Source: Flavobacteriales bacterium (GTDB lineage Bacteria > Bacteroidota > Bacteroidia > Flavobacteriales > Flavobacteriaceae). Taken from it: a DNA stretch of 64,000 bases. The position numbers were made by a program, and so were the translations under genes. Numbering within the stretch: the first letter of the stretch is position 1; every line of letters begins with the position of its first letter. The DNA lies in NCBI GenBank assembly GCA_017303755.1, contig JAFLBS010000002.1, forward strand, positions 124,001-188,000, written 5' to 3'. Positions 51,226 through 59,338 of this stretch are shown here, one piece after another. The notes beneath the pieces were generated by a model, which ran no database searches, had not been told where the DNA came from, and worked only from the letters and a program-made list of their open reading frames with translations.

Positions 51226-52353
51226 ATGCAACTGTCGGTCATCATCCTTAATTATAACGTGCGCTATTTTTTAGAGCAATGCGTTCTCAGTGTTCAAAAA
51301 GCACTCGAAGGCATTGATGGCGAAATTATAGTCATTGACAATAATTCATCTGATGATAGTTGTGCGATGATGAAGCAACGTTTTCCCAACATCAAACTCA
51401 TCGAAAATAAAGAAAATGCTGGTTTTCCAAAAGGAAATAATATGGGTGTTGCTCAAGCTAAAGGCGAATTCATTTGTATTCTAAATCCCGATACAGTTGT
51501 AGCGGAAGATACCTTTATAAAAATCCTGAATACTGAACACCGAACACTGAACACTGGAATCATTGGTTGTAAACTCATCGACGGAACGGGAAATTTCTTG
51601 CCTGAATCCAAACGCGGAATACCTACGCCTTGGGTAGCCTTCACCAAAATCTTCGGTTTATATAAATTATCCAATGTATTTGGGAAATACTACGCCCAAC
51701 ATCTTTCTGAAAATCAATCGGGTGAAGTCGAAATATTAGTAGGTGCTTTTATGGTCATGAAACGCGATTTGTATAATGAAATTGGTGGTTTTGACGAAAA
51801 TTGCTTTATGTATTCCGATGATATCGATTTGAGTTACAGAGTATTGCAAAAAGGAAAAACTAATTATTATTTTCATGAAACTTCGGTAATTCATTATAAA
51901 GGGGAAAGCACTGTAAAAGACGGAACGTACATGAAACGTTTTCAAGAAGCCATGAATTTTTTCTATAAAAAACACTTTAAAGTTTCTGTTTTCTTTTCTG
52001 TTTTTATGAAAATCGGAATTGTGTTGTTCTCTTTAATGAAAATGTTTCAAGGGAAATCAAGACCCAAATCAACACCTGAAAACTATTTTTTCATTTCAAA
52101 TAATGAAGAAATGCAACAAAAATTAGAAGCAAAATTGCTAAAGAAAATACAATTAGCAACTCTAACTTCTTCATTTGATAAACAATCCGAAATTATTTTA
52201 GATGCTAATAGCGTTTCATTTAAAGAGATTATTTCGTTCATCGAACAAAACAAAAACAAATCGTATACTTTCAAAATACTTCCACCAAATTGCAATTTCA
52301 TCATTGGTAGTAATTCGAGTAATGATCGAGGAGAAGTGATTGTGTTAGATTAG
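51226..52353 (+). CDS. family 2 glycosyltransferase
   Basis: 375 residues. The GT-A fold begins QLSVIILNYNVRYFLEQCVL, with IDGEIIVIDNNSSDDS (about 28-43), AGFPKGNNMGV and ILNPDTVV carrying the DxD-like site. ILVGAFMVMKRDLYNEIGGFDE and FMYSDDIDLSYRVLQKG (about 195-212) are the WbbL/rhamnosyltransferase-type acceptor region. A C-terminal membrane helix (about 250-275) suggests attachment to the inner membrane. It should add a sugar to a polysaccharide or lipid carrier. It follows the toxin gene after 32 bp. Confidence 0.87.
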   Translation: MQLSVIILNYNVRYFLEQCVLSVQKALEGIDGEIIVIDNNSSDDSCAMMKQRFPNIKLIENKENAGFPKGNNMGVAQAKGEFICILNPDTVVAEDTFIKILNTEHRTLNTGIIGCKLIDGTGNFLPESKRGIPTPWVAFTKIFGLYKLSNVFGKYYAQHLSENQSGEVEILVGAFMVMKRDLYNEIGGFDENCFMYSDDIDLSYRVLQKGKTNYYFHETSVIHYKGESTVKDGTYMKRFQEAMNFFYKKHFKVSVFFSVFMKIGIVLFSLMKMFQGKSRPKSTPENYFFISNNEEMQQKLEAKLLKKIQLATLTSSFDKQSEIILDANSVSFKEIISFIEQNKNKSYTFKILPPNCNFIIGSNSSNDRGEVIVLD

Positions 52354-52569
52354 TCAACATTAGTGTGTTAAAGATTGTATGACTGTAAGATTATAGGACT
52401 GTAAGACTTTGAGATTGCAAGATTTTTGATTTTTGATAAAAAAAATCAGTGCAAATCTGTGTAATCAGTGGCTAAAAAAAGTATAAAAATTAGTAAATTC
52501 ATGGTAAAACCTAAATACTTTTACTAATTTTGCAAACCAAATAACAAAACACAACTTTAGTTTAAAGAT
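52354..52569. other. low-complexity gap with E2-gene promoter
   Basis: Holds 'gactgtaagatt'-type repeats (52380-52418) and 'atcagtg.aaatctgtgtaatcagtgg' phrases (52445-52470). A -7 box TAATTTTG lies at 52525-52532, 37 bases before the next ATG, with no clear -33 box. Confidence 0.5.
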
Positions 52570-53895
52570 ATGGCAAAGTTTGAATTGAAATTACCCAAAA
52601 TGGGCGAAAGCGTTGCAGAAGCAACCATTACAAACTGGTTAAAAAAAGTAGGCGAAACCATTGCAGCTGATGAAGCAGTTTTGGAAATCGCTACCGATAA
52701 AGTAGACAGTGAAGTTCCAAGTGAAGTATCAGGAACTTTAACCGAAATTTTATTCCAAGTCAATGATGTAGTAAAAGTAGGTCAAACCATCGCTATCATC
52801 GAAACTGAAGGCGGTAGCGCAAGTGTTGAAAGTAGCGTTGTCACATCGAGCGCAGTCGAGATGCCAGTTGTAGCAGAAGTCGAAAAAACAATCGAAGTTG
52901 CTAAGGAGATTGTTGCTCCAGCTGATTTTTCAAGTTCAGACAAATTCTTCTCTCCATTAGTAAAAAACATTGCGAAAGAAGAAGGCATTTCAGTTGCCGA
53001 ATTAGAAACTATTTCAGGTTCAGGAAAAGACGGTCGCGTAACCAAAGAAGATATATTAAGTTACATAAAAAATAGAGGAAGTCAGCCAACTCAAGCAGCA
53101 CAACCTCAAGTTTCAACTCCAGTTGCACAACCAACAGTTGTAGCCACACAACCCTCTTCTCAAGCTGTTCCTGTTTCTGTAAACGGTGGCGACGAAATTG
53201 TAGAAATGGACCGTATGCGTAAGCTCATTTCGGGCTATATGGTTGCTTCTGTGCAAACTTCGGCTCACGTACAATCGTTCATCGAAGTGGATGTAACCAA
53301 CATTGTAAAATGGAGAGACAAAGTAAAAACTGCTTTTGAAAAACGCGAAGGTGAAAAGCTAACCTTCACTCCAATTTTTATGGAAGCCGTTGCAAAAGCA
53401 CTAAAAGATTTCCCAGGAATGAATATTTCTGTAGATGGCGATTTCATCATCAAAAGAAAAAACATCAACCTCGGAATGGCAGCAGCTTTACCTAATGGAA
53501 ATTTAATTGTTCCCGTAATCAAAAACGCCGATCAATTGAATTTAGTCGGAATGGCCAAAGCCGTAAACGATTTAGGAAATCGCGCTAAAGCAGGAAAACT
53601 TAAACCAGACGATACACAAGGGGGAACATACACTGTAACTAATGTGGGAACATTCGGTTCTGTTTTCGGAACACCAATCATCAATCAACCGCAAGTAGGT
53701 ATCTTAGCTTTAGGTGCAATTAGAAAAGTACCAGCAGTTATTGAAACTCCAGAAGGTGATTTCATCGGAATTCGCCAAAAAATGTTCTTATCTCATAGTT
53801 ACGATCACCGTGTAGTAGATGGCGCATTAGGTGGAAGCTTCGTAAAACGAGTTGCTGATTATTTAGAAGCTTGGGACATCAACAGAGAAATCTAA
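52570..53895 (+). CDS. 2-oxoacid dehydrogenase E2 (lipoyl acyltransferase)
   Basis: 441 residues. An N-terminal lipoyl domain (1-80) carries the lipoyl Lys in ATDKVDSEVP (near 43). An Ala/Val/Pro linker leads to the E1/E3-binding domain (about 118-158, FSPLVKNIAKEEGIS), then a second linker and the catalytic domain (about 205-441) with the active His in SYDHRVVDGALGG. It passes acyl groups to CoA. The sequence does not decide between branched-chain and 2-oxoglutarate substrates; E1 and E3 genes are not nearby. Confidence 0.9.
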   Translation: MAKFELKLPKMGESVAEATITNWLKKVGETIAADEAVLEIATDKVDSEVPSEVSGTLTEILFQVNDVVKVGQTIAIIETEGGSASVESSVVTSSAVEMPVVAEVEKTIEVAKEIVAPADFSSSDKFFSPLVKNIAKEEGISVAELETISGSGKDGRVTKEDILSYIKNRGSQPTQAAQPQVSTPVAQPTVVATQPSSQAVPVSVNGGDEIVEMDRMRKLISGYMVASVQTSAHVQSFIEVDVTNIVKWRDKVKTAFEKREGEKLTFTPIFMEAVAKALKDFPGMNISVDGDFIIKRKNINLGMAAALPNGNLIVPVIKNADQLNLVGMAKAVNDLGNRAKAGKLKPDDTQGGTYTVTNVGTFGSVFGTPIINQPQVGILALGAIRKVPAVIETPEGDFIGIRQKMFLSHSYDHRVVDGALGGSFVKRVADYLEAWDINREI

Positions 53896-53912
53896 ATAAC
53901 CATTTATAAATC

Positions 53913-53938
53913 AAACCCTTTCGTAATGGAAAGGGTTT
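53913..53938 (+). terminator. terminator of the E2 gene
   Basis: AAACCCTTTC (53913-53922) pairs with GAAAGGGTTT (53929-53938), loop GTAATG, then T residues. Confidence 0.92.
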
Positions 53939-53996
53939 TTTTAATTCAAAAGACAAAACTTTACATACAAATCGACCAACGGTACAACCAAAATTT

Positions 53997-54004
53997 TATA
54001 TTTG
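53997..54004 (+). promoter_or_regulatory. -7 element of the exonuclease gene
   Basis: TATATTTG, a full TAnnTTTG match, 17 bases before ATG 54022. No clear -33 TTG. Confidence 0.5.
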
Positions 54005-54021
54005 TCGCATAAATTTTACAA

Positions 54022-54792
54022 ATGGAATTAAAACTCAACCGCCCAATTTGCTTTTTCGATCTTGAAACCACGGGAATAGACGTTGCCAAAGATCGCATCG
54101 TAGAAATTTCCATCTTCAAAGTGTTTCCTAACGGAAATAAAGAGAGCAAAACGTGGTTGGTCAACCCAACAATTCCAATTCCTGCTTTTGCAACTGCTGT
54201 TCATGGTATAACCAACGAAAAAGTAGCTAATGAACCCACTTTTAAAGAATTGGCAAATCAAATTCACAACATGATTAAAGATTCGGATTTGGCTGGTTTC
54301 AACTCCGATCGTTTCGATATTCCGCTTTTGGCCGAAGAATTGCTCCGCGCTGAAGTCGATTTTGATATGAAAAATAGGGTTTCAGTTGATGTTCAAACCA
54401 TCTTCCATAAAAAAGAAGAGCGAACACTAAGTGCAGCCTACAAATTCTATTGCAACGAAAGCCTTGAAAACGCTCACAGCGCCGAAGCGGATACGATGGC
54501 AACGTATGAAATTTTAAAAGCGCAACTCGATCGGTACACCGATTTGGATAACGATATGAAATCATTGGCCGAATTCACCACTCGTAAAAAATCAGTTGAT
54601 TTTGCAGGTTTTATTGCACTAAACGACAAAGGTCAAGAAATATTCACTTTCGGGAAAAATAAAGGACAATTAGTAGAAGATGTACTCGAAAAAGAACCCG
54701 GCTATTATGGCTGGATTCAAGGTGCGGATTTTCCGTTGTACACCAAAAAAGTACTTACGGGTATTAAATTAAGAAAACTCAATACAAAATAG
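54022..54792 (+). CDS. DnaQ-like 3'-5' exonuclease
   Basis: 256 residues. The exonuclease domain covers 1-180: ExoI ICFFDLETTGID (about 8-19), ExoII LAGFNSDRFDIPLL (about 88-101), ExoIII with HSAEADTMATYEIL (about 147-160), matching the DEDDh class. The C-terminal 70 residues (FAGFIALNDKGQEIFTFGKN and on) match a conserved extension in Bacteroidota members I recall. It could proofread or degrade nucleic acid; no polymerase subunit is attached. It starts a rightward run through cinA. Confidence 0.9.
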   Translation: MELKLNRPICFFDLETTGIDVAKDRIVEISIFKVFPNGNKESKTWLVNPTIPIPAFATAVHGITNEKVANEPTFKELANQIHNMIKDSDLAGFNSDRFDIPLLAEELLRAEVDFDMKNRVSVDVQTIFHKKEERTLSAAYKFYCNESLENAHSAEADTMATYEILKAQLDRYTDLDNDMKSLAEFTTRKKSVDFAGFIALNDKGQEIFTFGKNKGQLVEDVLEKEPGYYGWIQGADFPLYTKKVLTGIKLRKLNTK

Positions 54793-54797
54793 AAAAT

Positions 54798-54847
54798 AGT
54801 CACAGTCACAGTTTACATATTGTTTAACTGAGACTGAGACTGAGACT
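54798..54847. repeat. facing CACAGT/ACTGAG simple-sequence arms
   Basis: AGTCACAGTCACAGTTTAC (54798-54816) faces ACTGAGACTGAGACTGAGAC (54826-54845). It lies between two rightward genes and abuts the next ATG (54854). Confidence 0.75.
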
Positions 54848-54853
54848 AAAAAT

Positions 54854-55465
54854 ATGAAGATAATCTGCATCGGACGCAATTACGTAAAACACATCGAAGA
54901 GCTTCAAAATGAGAAGCCTACTGAACCTGTTGTTTTTTTAAAACCCGATTCGGCTATTTTACTCAAACAACATCCGTTTGTGATTCCAGAATTTTCTGAA
55001 GATATTCACCATGAAGTTGAAGTTTTAGTCAAAATCAACAAAGTCGGGAAGTACATTCAACCCAAATTTGCTCACAATTATTATGATGAAATTGGTTTGG
55101 GAATCGATTTTACTGCGCGCGACCTTCAAGCGAAATTAAAAGAGAAAGGTTTGCCTTGGGAAAAAGCCAAAGCATTTGACGGTTCAGCGGTAATTGGTGA
55201 CTTTTTACCGAAAAAACTTTTTTCTTCACTCGAAAATGTTAATTTTGAATTGAAGAACAATGGAAATACGGTTCAAAAAGGTAATACTAATTGTATGCTT
55301 TGGAAGATTGATGAGTTGATTGCCCACGTTTCACAGTACTTCACATTAAAAATTGGAGACATCATTTTTACAGGAACGCCCGAAGGTGTTGCGAGAGTAA
55401 ATCCTAATGATGTTCTCGAAGGTTACATAGAAAACAAACTACTACTTAAAATACAAGTTAAATAA
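54854..55465 (+). CDS. fumarylacetoacetate hydrolase family protein
   Basis: 203 residues, the short form. ICIGRNYVKHIEEL starts the fold, HHEVEVLVKINKVGKYI carries metal-binding Glu residues (near 52-56), FTARDLQAKLKEKGLPWEKAKAFDGSA is seen as FTARDLQAKLKEKG and WEKAKAFDGSAV, and GDIIFTGTPEGVARV is near 175. Members hydrolyse or decarboxylate beta-keto acids such as oxaloacetate or acylpyruvates. It overlaps the Hpt gene by 1 bp. Confidence 0.9.
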   Translation: MKIICIGRNYVKHIEELQNEKPTEPVVFLKPDSAILLKQHPFVIPEFSEDIHHEVEVLVKINKVGKYIQPKFAHNYYDEIGLGIDFTARDLQAKLKEKGLPWEKAKAFDGSAVIGDFLPKKLFSSLENVNFELKNNGNTVQKGNTNCMLWKIDELIAHVSQYFTLKIGDIIFTGTPEGVARVNPNDVLEGYIENKLLLKIQVK

Positions 55466-55809
55466 TGGCGTTACATTACAACCTCGCAAAAGTGTATGCT
55501 CTATCGGATAATGATCCCGAATTTGTCATGCAAATCATTACACTTTTTATTACTGAAATTCCGGATGATTTAAAGCAAATCGAAACGGGAATCAAAGAAA
55601 AAGACCACAAACTGGCGTATGCTTATGCTCATAAAATAAAGCCAACTCTCGATTTACTCGGAATGACTGTAGCGCATCAAGAAATTTTAGAGGTTGAAGC
55701 GTGGACCAAACGCGAAGGTAAAAAAAGCGAAATCGAAGCCACTTTTGAAAGCATTAAAGGTCAGGTCAAAGAAGCGGTAAAAGAAATTAAAAAAGATTTT
55801 GAAGTGTAG
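55465..55809 (+). CDS. histidine phosphotransfer (Hpt) domain protein
   Basis: 114 residues, a single Hpt four-helix bundle. The phospho-accepting His is in YAHKIKPTLDLLGM (near 51), matching 'H.LK....LG'. It would relay phosphate between a hybrid sensor kinase and a response regulator; neither is nearby. The start overlaps the stop of the previous gene (ATAATGG), so the two are translated together. Confidence 0.85.
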   Translation: MALHYNLAKVYALSDNDPEFVMQIITLFITEIPDDLKQIETGIKEKDHKLAYAYAHKIKPTLDLLGMTVAHQEILEVEAWTKREGKKSEIEATFESIKGQVKEAVKEIKKDFEV

Positions 55810-55992
55810 CTCATCCAGCTATTCATTCCAAGTTTTTTCAATAAATGCATTTTTTTAAAACACAAAAGGAGCTTCTTAACAGTCGCTCTTTTCTGTTAAA
55901 AAAAATAAGCATTTCTTTTCAAAAAGCTTTCCATTGCTATCTGGGCTAATAAGTCTTTCAGTACAACACTATCTAAAAATACACAAATCAAT

Positions 55993-56020
55993 AGGGATGG
56001 ACTTTAGTCCGTCCCTTTTT
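55993..56020. repeat. palindrome upstream of cinA
   Basis: AGGGATGGACT and AGTCCGTCCCT pair (one G-U) around TT, followed by TTTTT. It resembles REP-type palindromes and could also end the upstream transcript. It lies 13 bases before the cinA ATG. Confidence 0.75.
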
Positions 56021-56032
56021 AAGAGAAAAACA

Positions 56033-57283
56033 ATGAAAGCAGCAATCGTAACCATAGGCGACGAAATTCTAATCGGGCAAATCATCGATACCAATTCGGG
56101 TTACATGGCCAAAGCACTTGATAAAATTGGTGTGCAGACTCACGAAATGCTTTCCATTTCCGACGATAAAACACACATTTTAGATACTTTTTCGACCTTA
56201 CAAAACAAAGTCGATTTTGTATTCATAACGGGCGGTTTGGGTCCAACCAAAGACGACATCACCAAAAAAACATTCTGCGAATATTTTGACGATGAACTGG
56301 TTCAAAACGATGAGGTTTTTTTGCATGTGAAAGAGTTGATAGAAGGCTTTTTCAAACGTCCTATCACTCAAATGAACCGCGACCAAGCACTCGTTCCATC
56401 CAAATGTGAAGTCTTGTTTAACAAAGTCGGAACCGCACCCGGAATGTGGATGAAAAAAGAAAATACGGTTTATATTTCGTTGCCTGGCGTTCCTTACGAA
56501 ATGAAATATTTAGTCGATGAGGTTATCATTCCGAAAATAGTAAAAGAATACCAACGACCGTACATCGTACACAAAACCATAATGACGTATGGTCAAGGCG
56601 AAAGTCTCGTAGCCGAACGCATCGAAAACTGGGAAGATAACTTACCCGAATTCATCAAATTAGCTTATTTGCCTGCGCCAGGAAGAGTTCGCCTACGTCT
56701 TACTGCTCGAGGAACTGATAACCAATTGTTGCAAAAAAGCATAGCCGAAAACGTACAATCCTTATCTCAAATTATTGGCGATATTATTGTAGGTTATGAC
56801 GAAGACGAAACGATTGAAGTTGTGTTAGGACAACAATTAGCGCAACACAACAAAACCATTTCCACAGCCGAAAGTTGCACAGGCGGAAAAATAGCACAAA
56901 TGCTTACGTCTGTTTCGGGTTCGTCAGCTTATTTCAAAGGAAGCATCGTCAGTTACGCTACTGAAACTAAAATAAATGTACTCGGAGTCAACGCAGCAAC
57001 TATTGAAAAGCATTCAGTCGTAAGCGCTGAAGTTGCCCAAGAAATGGCAATCCGTATTCAGCAACTCATGAAAACCGATTATGCCATTGCCACAACAGGA
57101 AATGCCGGACCAACCAAAGGTGATGCTGATGCTGAAGTTGGAACGGTATTTATCGCACTCGCCACTCCAAATGAAGTGATTGTTGAAGAATTTAACTTCG
57201 GACAACCCCGCGAAAAAGTCATCGATAGGGCTGTAAATAAAGCACTTGAAATGCTACAAAAAGAAATTTTAAAAAATGTATAA
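56033..57283 (+). CDS. cinA: CinA-family protein (nicotinamide-nucleotide amidase)
   Basis: 416 residues from ATG 56033 ([17 protein letters not shown]); the earlier in-frame ATG includes the palindrome. The N-terminal MoaB/Mog-like domain (1-170) has [15 protein letters not shown], and GTAPGMWM follows. The C-terminal PncC domain (about 255-416) has [14 protein letters not shown] with the catalytic Ser/Cys region and [17 protein letters not shown]. Such proteins deamidate NMN in NAD salvage and hydrolyse ADP-ribose; competence links are known only in some species. Confidence 0.93.
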   Translation: MKAAIVTIGDEILIGQIIDTNSGYMAKALDKIGVQTHEMLSISDDKTHILDTFSTLQNKVDFVFITGGLGPTKDDITKKTFCEYFDDELVQNDEVFLHVKELIEGFFKRPITQMNRDQALVPSKCEVLFNKVGTAPGMWMKKENTVYISLPGVPYEMKYLVDEVIIPKIVKEYQRPYIVHKTIMTYGQGESLVAERIENWEDNLPEFIKLAYLPAPGRVRLRLTARGTDNQLLQKSIAENVQSLSQIIGDIIVGYDEDETIEVVLGQQLAQHNKTISTAESCTGGKIAQMLTSVSGSSAYFKGSIVSYATETKINVLGVNAATIEKHSVVSAEVAQEMAIRIQQLMKTDYAIATTGNAGPTKGDADAEVGTVFIALATPNEVIVEEFNFGQPREKVIDRAVNKALEMLQKEILKNV

Positions 57284-57288
57284 TTTTT

Positions 57289-57320
57289 TTTGCTACAATG
57301 GTTTCTTTTTTGTTTCTTTG
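57289..57320 (+). promoter_or_regulatory. promoter of the rpmB-rpmG operon
   Basis: TTTG (57289-57292), spacer 20, then TTTCTTTG (57313-57320), one base from TAnnTTTG. Leader about 30 nt to ATG 57357. Confidence 0.6.
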
Positions 57321-57356
57321 CACCCTGATTTTGAATAACGATAAAAGATAAGCATA

Positions 57357-57590
57357 ATGTCAAGAGTTTGTGACCTTACAGGTAAAAGAGCGATGGTAGG
57401 AAATAACGTTTCTCACGCTATGAACAAAACTAAGAGAAAATTTTCTGTGAACTTAGTTAAAAAACGTTTCTATCTTGCAGAAGAAGACAGATGGATTACT
57501 CTTAGAGTAGCAGCGTCTACAATTAAAACAATCAATAAAAAAGGATTAGCGGCTGTATTGAAAGATGCAAAGTCTAACGGATTTATTTAA
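57357..57590 (+). CDS. rpmB: ribosomal protein bL28
   Basis: 77 residues. [20 protein letters not shown], then [13 protein letters not shown] and [19 protein letters not shown], the standard bL28 sequence. It is a component of the large subunit. It has no full zinc site. It is the first of three small ribosome-linked genes with gaps of 29 and 45 bp. Confidence 0.97.
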   Translation: MSRVCDLTGKRAMVGNNVSHAMNKTKRKFSVNLVKKRFYLAEEDRWITLRVAASTIKTINKKGLAAVLKDAKSNGFI

Positions 57591-57619
57591 TAATTCGCAA
57601 TCCATAAAATAAAAGCACA

Positions 57620-57802
57620 ATGGCAAAGAAAGGAAATAGAATTCAAGTTATTTTAGAGTGTACTGAGCACAAAGAATCAGGTATGCCTGGAACTTCTCGT
57701 TACATCACAAACAAAAACAAAAAAAATACTCCAGACAGATTAGAGATTAAAAAATTTAATCCAATCTTAAAGAGAATGACTGTTCATAAAGAAATTAAAT
57801 AA
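57620..57802 (+). CDS. rpmG: ribosomal protein bL33
   Basis: 60 residues. [20 protein letters not shown], then [20 protein letters not shown]. Only one Cys (C15) is present, so this is the zinc-independent (C-minus) form. Part of the large subunit, in operon with rpmB. Confidence 0.96.
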   Translation: MAKKGNRIQVILECTEHKESGMPGTSRYITNKNKKNTPDRLEIKKFNPILKRMTVHKEIK

Positions 57803-57847
57803 TTAGAAATTTTTACACAAGTATTAATTTCAATATACATTTAGATC

Positions 57848-58000
57848 ATGGCAAAGAAAACCGTAGCAACCTTACAAACAGCTTCTAAGAGATTAACAAA
57901 AGCTATCAAAATGGTGAAATCTCCAAAAACAGGTGCATATACTTTCGTTGAAAGTATTATGACTCCAGAAGAAGTTGACACATTCTTAAAAAAGAAATAA
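57848..58000 (+). CDS. DUF4295-type small ribosome-linked protein
   Basis: 50 residues: MAKKTVATLQTASKRLTKAI, then KMVKSPKTGAYTFVES, then IMTPEEVDTFLKKK. Short basic proteins of this kind follow rpmG in Bacteroidota and are labelled DUF4295; they are thought to be ribosomal or ribosome-associated. It is in the rpmB-rpmG operon and is followed by a terminator. Confidence 0.88.
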   Translation: MAKKTVATLQTASKRLTKAIKMVKSPKTGAYTFVESIMTPEEVDTFLKKK

Positions 58001-58022
58001 TTCACACTTATCAGTATAACTA

Positions 58023-58046
58023 AGCTACTTTCACTCGGAAGTAGCT
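58023..58046 (+). terminator. terminator of the rpmB operon
   Basis: AGCTACTT (58023-58030) and AAGTAGCT (58039-58046), loop TCACTCGG, then TTTTTTA. Confidence 0.92.
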
Positions 58047-58070
58047 TTTTTATTTTTATATTTGTAGCAA

Positions 58071-58206
58071 TTTCCGGCTATCTGCTGCAAGTCCTCGTCT
58101 TTCAGGCAGGTTTTTGTAAAATGCCCGTTGACTTCCGTTGGTCGCCACGATCCTTTTCAAAAACCAAGCCTTCAAAACTCCGGGCTTTCCGCTTCTATCC
58201 GGGCTA
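58071..58206. repeat. dispersed intergenic element, copy E
   Basis: Read on the minus strand it begins TAGCCCGGATAGAAGCGG, has GGTTTTTG / CAAAAACC arms inside, and ends GCAGATAGCCGGAAA. Its ends match copy A. Non-coding, next to simple-sequence arms at 58211-58281. Confidence 0.65.
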
Positions 58207-58210
58207 TAGA

Positions 58211-58281
58211 AGTTTCAAGTTTCAAGTTTCAGGTTAAACGTTATTGTCAACGAAACCTGAAACTTGAAACCTGAAACCTGA
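58211..58281. repeat. facing GTTTCA-type simple-sequence arms
   Basis: AGTTTCAAGTTTCAAGTTTC (58211 onward) faces GAAACCTGAAACTTGAAACC and CTGAAACCTGA (58252-58281). The gap between DUF4295 and ftsY holds only this, element E and a terminator. Confidence 0.8.
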
Positions 58282-58339
58282 CCCGAGGCACAGCCGAAAA
58301 GTATGTAGTGTAGCGGAATAAAACTTTAAACAAAAAAAG

Positions 58340-59320
58340 ATGTCATTTTTCAAAAAATTATTTTCTTCCGATAAAAAAGAACAACGCATCGATGAGGAAG
58401 CAAAACAAACATTAGATAAAGGCTTAGAAAAATCAAAAACTTCTTTTTTCTCTAAGCTCACCAAAGCCATCGCTGGAAAATCAAAAGTAGACGATGAGGT
58501 TTTAGATAATTTAGAAGAAATTCTTGTTTCTTCAGATGTTGGTGTAAATACCACTTTAAAAATCATCAAACGAATCGAAGAACGCGTTGCCAACGATAAA
58601 TATTTAGGAACTGACGAACTCAATCAAATCCTTCGAGACGAGATTGCTGGTTTGATGTCAGAAACCAATTCAGGCGAGGAAACCGAATTTACTGTTCCAG
58701 CCAACAAAAAACCGTATGTAATTATGGTTGTTGGTGTAAACGGAGTTGGGAAAACAACCACCATTGGTAAATTAGCTCATCAATTCAAAAAAGCAGGTTA
58801 TAGTGTGGTTCTTGGTGCAGCTGATACGTTCCGTGCCGCTGCGATTGATCAATTGCAAATTTGGGCGGATAGAGTAGGTGTTCCCATTGTCAAACAACAA
58901 ATGGGAAGTGATCCTGCTTCTGTAGCATTCGATACATTGCAAAGCGCAGTTTCTCAAAATGCCGACGTGGTGATTATCGATACAGCTGGTCGTTTGCACA
59001 ATAAGGTAGGTTTAATGAACGAATTGACCAAAGTAAAACGCGTCATGCAAAAAGTCGTAGAAGATGCACCACACGACGTATTATTAGTTTTAGATGGTTC
59101 TACGGGTCAAAATGCCTTTGAGCAAGCCACACAATTCACAGCTGCAACTGAAGTGTCGTGTTTGGCAGTCACCAAACTCGACGGAACAGCCAAAGGTGGC
59201 GTAGTGATTGGTATTTCTGATCAATTCCAAATTCCGGTAAAATACATCGGAGTGGGTGAAGGCATCGAAGATTTACAAGTGTTCAATAAATACGAATTCG
59301 TAGATTCATTCTTCAAATAA
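58340..59320 (+). CDS. ftsY: signal recognition particle receptor FtsY
   Basis: 326 residues. A short charged N-terminus (MSFFKKLFSSDKKEQR) replaces the long acidic A domain of E. coli. The N domain (about 30-110) is followed by the GTPase: G1 GVNGVGKTTTIGKLA (near 132-146), GAADTFRAAAIDQLQ, DTAGRLHNK (near 220), TKLDGTAKGG (near 285). It docks SRP-bound ribosomes at SecYEG. It is a single gene. Confidence 0.96.
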   Translation: MSFFKKLFSSDKKEQRIDEEAKQTLDKGLEKSKTSFFSKLTKAIAGKSKVDDEVLDNLEEILVSSDVGVNTTLKIIKRIEERVANDKYLGTDELNQILRDEIAGLMSETNSGEETEFTVPANKKPYVIMVVGVNGVGKTTTIGKLAHQFKKAGYSVVLGAADTFRAAAIDQLQIWADRVGVPIVKQQMGSDPASVAFDTLQSAVSQNADVVIIDTAGRLHNKVGLMNELTKVKRVMQKVVEDAPHDVLLVLDGSTGQNAFEQATQFTAATEVSCLAVTKLDGTAKGGVVIGISDQFQIPVKYIGVGEGIEDLQVFNKYEFVDSFFK

Positions 59321-59338
59321 CAGGCTAATAGTATATCG

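Noticed and set aside
55873..55899. Terminator after the Hpt gene
   Set aside because: TTAACAG / CTGTTAA can pair but is followed by A residues on the plus strand, not T; direction does not fit.
55934..56032. N-terminal extension of CinA
   Set aside because: It covers the palindrome at 55993-56020 and is not CinA-like; ATG 56033 starts the conserved domain.
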